From G963677185 sp963677185 (GTDB taxonomy: Bacteria; Bacillota; Syntrophomonadia; Syntrophomonadales; Syntrophomonadaceae): 64,000 bases of DNA. Both the position numbers and the translations under genes were made by a program. The notes below the pieces were generated by a model, which was not told where the DNA came from, did not search any database, and saw only the letters and a program-made list of their open reading frames with translations. The DNA lies in NCBI GenBank assembly GCA_963677185.1, contig OY781889.1, positions 1,116,001 through 1,180,000 of the forward strand, in the 5' to 3' direction. Numbering within the stretch: the stretch's first letter is position 1; the number at the start of each line of letters is the position of its first letter. Positions 60,330 to 64,000 of this stretch are shown piece by piece.

Positions 60330-61418
60330 ATAGAAAAAGTTATAACAGTAGGAGTCAACCTGAAAAGCCGGCAGGGCTATGATTTTGCATCTTCGTTTGA
60401 AGAGCTGTCCAGCCTGGTGGAAGCTGCGGGAGGCCAGGTAGTCGCGTCCCTGGTGCAGGCCAAGGAACGCCCGCACAACGCCACCTACATTGGCAAAGGC
60501 AAGCTGGAGGAGCTGGATGCGCTGGCACGTGAATGCGAGGCCGATCTTATCGTTTTCGATGCGGAGCTATCTCCGGTGCAGGTTCGCAACCTGGAAAAGT
60601 CGCTGGATGTAAGAATAATTGACCGTACGGTTCTCATCCTGGATATTTTCGCCCAGCGGGCCCGCTCATCGGAAGGGATACTGCAGGTGGAGCTGGCGCG
60701 GCTCAAGTACGCTCTGCCGCGTCTTACGGGTAAAGGCGTGGAACTGAGCCGTCTGGGCGGAGGCATCGGCACAAGAGGAGCCGGGGAGCAGAAGCTGGAA
60801 ATGGACCGGCGGGTAATTCGAAGCAGAATAAACGACCTGGAACAAAAAATCGAACAGCAAGGCAAGATTCGGCAAACCCAGCGCAAACGGCGCGAACGCA
60901 CGGGTATTCCGGTTATTGCCCTGGTAGGCTACACCAACGCAGGCAAATCAACCCTTTTCAACATTCTATTGAGGTCTTCTCATCGTGAAGGCGGCAGCCA
61001 GCAGGTGGAAGCCGATCCCCGGCTTTTTCAGACCCTGGATACCACTACGCGCAAGATCCGCTTTGCATCTGGCCGGGAAGCCCTGTTAAGCGATACCGTC
61101 GGCTTCATTCAGAACCTGCCCCATCACCTGGTAGCCGCTTTTCGCTCCACCCTGGCCCAAACCGCCGAATCGGATCTGCTGCTGCACGTGGCCGATTATG
61201 CCGATCCCCTTTGCCTGGATAAGATCGATGTGGTGAGGCGTATTCTTACCGAATTGGGAGCTGCCGACGATAAAATGATCCTGGTGTTTAATAAAATCGA
61301 TTTGCTGCCAGTTCCAGTGCTGGAATTCGGTGGCCTGGAACGTATTTCAATTTCGGCCTCATCCGGGCAGGGAATTCCTCGTCTGATGGACCTCATGGAA
61401 AAGCGCCTGTCCAGTTGA
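60330..61418 (+). CDS. hflX: HflX GTPase, apparently starting at AUA
   Basis: The protein has the HflX N-terminal domain (NATYIGKGKLEEL), the Gly-rich linker SRLGGGIGTRGAGEQKLE and a GTPase domain with GYTNAGKST (200-208), DTVGF and NKID. HflX splits stalled or stressed ribosomes. The first ordinary start codon, GTG 60417, would remove about 29 residues (VGVNLKSRQGYDFASSFEEL) that match the family. AAGGAGG at 60315-60321 lies 8 bases before ATA 60330, the best-placed start, and ATA overlaps a UAG that ends an 11-codon frame (ATG 60298). A sequencing error changing ATG to ATA cannot be excluded. Confidence 0.85.
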   Translation: MEKVITVGVNLKSRQGYDFASSFEELSSLVEAAGGQVVASLVQAKERPHNATYIGKGKLEELDALARECEADLIVFDAELSPVQVRNLEKSLDVRIIDRTVLILDIFAQRARSSEGILQVELARLKYALPRLTGKGVELSRLGGGIGTRGAGEQKLEMDRRVIRSRINDLEQKIEQQGKIRQTQRKRRERTGIPVIALVGYTNAGKSTLFNILLRSSHREGGSQQVEADPRLFQTLDTTTRKIRFASGREALLSDTVGFIQNLPHHLVAAFRSTLAQTAESDLLLHVADYADPLCLDKIDVVRRILTELGAADDKMILVFNKIDLLPVPVLEFGGLERISISASSGQGIPRLMDLMEKRLSS

Positions 61419-61464
61419 CGATCGGCATGGCAAGCGGGTATTCATGCCGACGCTAAATAGGAGT

Positions 61465-62751
61465 TCAGTCCGGGTTCACAAGCAACTGGCCAGCCAGATC
61501 CAGCAGCGTATCCCTGCTGTTTAGTTCTGGATGGTCTATTACCAGTTCCATCAGGTGATTCAGAATGCTTCCAACGGCAGGTCCCTGCCTGAAGCCGATG
61601 GCCAGCAAGTCATGACCGTCAATGGCCAGATCCCGCAGATGAATCGGCTCATCGCTGGTGCGGATCTGTTCAATGGAATTCTGAAGGCGCTCCAGCTGGC
61701 TGAAATCATCGGACAAGCGGCTAGCCTTGATGTCTGCTGCCTGCAGGTCGAACAGGTCTTCCAGGTTAGCTTCCCCGACTTTCTGCAGCAGCCGCCGGGC
61801 ATCGGCCCGGCTGAAAACATTGAAACGGGTCATGTGGTGTTCCACCAGCAGCATCACAGTCTGAATGGTTTTTCGGTCATAATGCAGGCGCTGCATGGCA
61901 TCTTCGGCAGTTTTTATGCCGATGATATGATGTTCGTAGAAATGACCGGCCTGCTGGTCGTCGATAGTGAAACATGCCGGCTTGGCGATATCATGGAATA
62001 ATGCGCCCAGCCGGGCTGAAAGGCGGGGCGGACTGCTGTCCAGTGCCAGCAAAGTATGCTCAAAGACGGTCAGGTGATGGTGGCGGCTGTGCTGCTCAAA
62101 ACCATGGCAGGCCTCCAGCTCTGGCAGGATATGCTGGAGCAGGCCCAGATCGTGCAGCAGGCGAAATGCCCGGGAAGGACTGGGAAGCATAAGCATCAGA
62201 TTTAGTTCGTCACGCACCCGTTCCGGGGAGACTGGCTGTATATCTGCGCTTAACTGCAGAATGCTTTTACACAAAGCCGGGTCCAGTTCAAATTCCAGCT
62301 GGCAGGCTAAACGCACCGCCCTCAGCATCCGCAGGCCGTCTTCCTTTATACGGTCATCAGCGCTTCCGACCGCCCGGATAAGACCGCTGGCCAGATCCGT
62401 CCGGCTGTCGTAAAAATCAAAAATGCTGCCAGCGAGATTCATAGCCATGGCATTTATCGTGAAGTCGCGGCGGGCCAGGTCTCCGGGCAGATCTATATCA
62501 CGAAAGCTGGTTATCTCAACCTGATAGAAGCCCATTTTAACGACCACCGTGCCGAATTTCAGTCCCAGGGGGTAATGACCGGGAAAGAGTTCCATGACCG
62601 TATCGGGCCGAGCGTCAGTGACGATGTCAAAGTCTTTAATATGGCGCCCCAAAAGCATGTCCCGAACTGAACCGCCAACCAGGTAGGCATTGGCGCTATG
62701 GTTTTGCAACCGTTCCATAATCGTACATATTTCGTGCGGTATAAGCTGCAT
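61465..62751 (-). CDS. CCA-adding enzyme / poly(A) polymerase family nucleotidyltransferase
   Basis: The 428-residue protein has the class II nucleotidyltransferase head: YLVGGSVRDMLLG (23-35), DFDIVTDA with the catalytic Asp pair (Asp40, Asp42), and RRDFTINAMA. It continues with the RNA-binding helices and an HD domain (LGALFHDIAKP). It adds or repairs the CCA end of tRNA, or acts as an A-adding partner. ATG 62751 (MQLIPHEIC) has a GGTAGGA site; the upstream ATG at 62796 adds 15 residues that do not match the family. Confidence 0.9.
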   Translation of the reverse strand: MQLIPHEICTIMERLQNHSANAYLVGGSVRDMLLGRHIKDFDIVTDARPDTVMELFPGHYPLGLKFGTVVVKMGFYQVEITSFRDIDLPGDLARRDFTINAMAMNLAGSIFDFYDSRTDLASGLIRAVGSADDRIKEDGLRMLRAVRLACQLEFELDPALCKSILQLSADIQPVSPERVRDELNLMLMLPSPSRAFRLLHDLGLLQHILPELEACHGFEQHSRHHHLTVFEHTLLALDSSPPRLSARLGALFHDIAKPACFTIDDQQAGHFYEHHIIGIKTAEDAMQRLHYDRKTIQTVMLLVEHHMTRFNVFSRADARRLLQKVGEANLEDLFDLQAADIKASRLSDDFSQLERLQNSIEQIRTSDEPIHLRDLAIDGHDLLAIGFRQGPAVGSILNHLMELVIDHPELNSRDTLLDLAGQLLVNPD

Positions 62752-62926
62752 TTTTCCTACCACCCATGAGTAATAAATCATGTTAATATAATGCAAGGAG
62801 CGGCGGTCAGAATAAAAAGGTTATGACTGCCGGGCCTGCGGATGTTTCTAATCCAGTCACAAACATAATATAACACTGATTGGCCGGAAATAAACGGCCT
62901 GAGCCAAAATACTGCCAGGAGCTTTT

Positions 62927-64000
62927 ATGAGATTTCAAAACGTATTTTTAATTGCAATTGTTGGGGTAATGATTGCGGGGGTGTGCATTTATGCCATGGA
63001 ACCGCCGCCTTCCACGCCTAAACCCCAGCAAATGGGTCATCCACTGCCCCGGGAGATACCGGTATCGGGAGATACGAAAAATGGAGCCGAGACAAGCTTT
63101 AAGATAAGTGTCATCGGTGATTGCACCCTCGGTTATGATTATCGCTACTCAGATTATTTCGGCCAGACTCTGGCGGAACAGGGCGGAGACTACAATTATT
63201 TTTTCCGGCAGGTTGAGCCCTATCTTGGCGCGGATGATTTTACAGTGGCCAACATGGAAGGAACCCTGACCAACTCCAGCGAGCCAGGAGATAAAGGAGA
63301 TCCCGCCAAATGTTATTACTTCAAGGGGCCGCCGGAATATGTGAAGGTGTTGGAGGGTGGCAGCATCGAAGCAGTCAACCTGGCCAACAACCATTCCCTT
63401 GATTACATGGAAAGCGGGCACGCTGACACCAAGGCTGCCCTTGACGCCAAGAACATTACCCATTTCGGATACGAAGAAAAGCCGGTAGTAGAGGTCAAGG
63501 GAGTGCGCATCGGGCTGCTGGGCTACAACCTGATCGGTCCGGTGCTGGGTGATGGCGAAGTGCAAGACTACAAAGCGGCGCTGGAACAGGATATCGGCCG
63601 GATGAAGGGCGATGCCGATCTGGTTTTAGTCGGTTTTCACTGGGGAAAGGAAGGCAGCTATACACCGGAAAGTGAACAGGCCGAACTCGGACGATTTGCA
63701 ATTGACCTGGGGGCAGATCTGGTGATGGGTGATCATCCCCATGTTCTGCAGCCTATTGAGGAATATAAGGGCAAGTATATCATTCACAGCCTGGGGAACT
63801 TCTGCTTCGGAGGCAACCGCTACCCGGCTGATTTTGATGGCATGATATTCCAGCAGGAATATTCGGTCTGGAAGAGCGATTCACAGACTACAGTAACGGC
63901 CGAACGGCCCGAAATTATTCCCATCAGCATAAGCTCGGACAGCGGATTCAACGACTTCCAGCCCAGCCCTTTGCCGCAGGACAGCCGTGCCAGAGTTTTT
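62927..64000 (+). CDS. CapA-family (PGA_cap) surface protein, truncated by the window end
   Basis: An open frame runs from ATG 62927 (CAGGAGC upstream) to the last base, 358 codons without a stop. It begins with a membrane anchor or signal (NVFLIAIVGVMIAGVCIYA) and has CapA/PgsA landmarks: SVIGDCTLGYDYRYS, VANMEGTLT, NLANNHSLDY, VGFHWGKEGSYTP, GDHPHVLQPIEEYKGKYIIHSLGNF. The domain is a calcineurin-like metallophosphatase fold outside the membrane, linked to poly-gamma-glutamate in some Bacillota. No capB or capC gene is seen here, so another wall-related role is possible. Confidence 0.88.
   Translation, partial: MRFQNVFLIAIVGVMIAGVCIYAMEPPPSTPKPQQMGHPLPREIPVSGDTKNGAETSFKISVIGDCTLGYDYRYSDYFGQTLAEQGGDYNYFFRQVEPYLGADDFTVANMEGTLTNSSEPGDKGDPAKCYYFKGPPEYVKVLEGGSIEAVNLANNHSLDYMESGHADTKAALDAKNITHFGYEEKPVVEVKGVRIGLLGYNLIGPVLGDGEVQDYKAALEQDIGRMKGDADLVLVGFHWGKEGSYTPESEQAELGRFAIDLGADLVMGDHPHVLQPIEEYKGKYIIHSLGNFCFGGNRYPADFDGMIFQQEYSVWKSDSQTTVTAERPEIIPISISSDSGFNDFQPSPLPQDSRARVF

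Noticed and set aside
60417..61418. hflX starting at GTG 60417
   Set aside because: It would delete family-conserved N-terminal residues and has no ribosome-binding site, whereas a perfect one precedes ATA 60330.
1..64000. rRNA, tRNA, phage or transposase genes
   Set aside because: No segment showed the expected conserved sequence; the intergenic spaces are too short or lack cloverleaf or T-loop signals. A weak tRNA could be missed by eye.

Overview
The window reads as a chromosomal segment of an anaerobic, flagellated member of the Bacillota (Clostridia), possibly near the Syntrophomonadaceae. The signs are a CtsR-type operator in front of clpB, a Gram-positive type LexA box (GAAC-N4-GTTC), a MAF-type flagellin glycosyltransferase, copper-amine-oxidase-N domains in secreted proteins, a Cys-type PHA synthase-like enzyme and a 610-residue acyl-CoA dehydrogenase. 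The family assignment is inference. No rRNA, tRNA, CRISPR array, transposase or phage gene was seen.

Layout. 1-3.3 kb (minus): a hotdog thioesterase, a secreted MORN/copper-amine-oxidase-N protein and a Hanks-type protein kinase. 3.5-12.2 kb: two divergent export systems, a MacAB-like adaptor/permease/ATPase set (minus) and a YbhGFR-like adaptor/two ATPases/permease/TetR operon (plus). The second has a palindromic operator at its promoter and a 51-unit heptamer tandem array in front of its TetR gene. 12.6-26.1 kb: two PAS-GGDEF-HD-GYP proteins, a PhaC-like enzyme, a perfectly duplicated 210-bp element, clpB, a secreted DUF3999-like protein, an atypical dUTPase-family protein, a potassium channel and an EcsC-like protein. 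26.1-26.4 kb: a tiny membrane protein whose promoter overlaps two LexA-like boxes.

26.6-49.2 kb is a flagellin glycosylation island, all on plus. It runs from a small unknown protein and MAF, through an amidotransferase trio (WbuX/HisH/HisF-like), an acetyltransferase, a cytidylyltransferase, an aldo/keto reductase, a class-III aminotransferase, a methyltransferase, an SDR, a metallophosphoesterase and an ATP-grasp enzyme, to a 925-residue flagellin and then a nonulosonate set (PseI, PseG, dehydratase, second SDR, PseC). Together these genes could make a CMP-activated pseudaminic-type sugar, modify it further and attach it to the flagellin encoded in the middle of the island. The flagellin has 31 cysteines confined to its central domain, and its leader carries two hairpins that look like CsrA sites.

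49.4-64 kb: a DivIVA-like protein, a small secreted protein whose ribosome-binding site is buried in a long stem, the acyl-CoA dehydrogenase, a GGDEF/HD-GYP pair (one with an altered HD motif), a membrane protein with an Ada-like zinc module, a YgiQ radical-SAM protein, CorA, HflX (apparently starting at AUA), a CCA-adding-type nucleotidyltransferase and the first 358 codons of a CapA-like protein cut by the window end.

All functions come from motif recognition in the translated sequence. No database search was possible.
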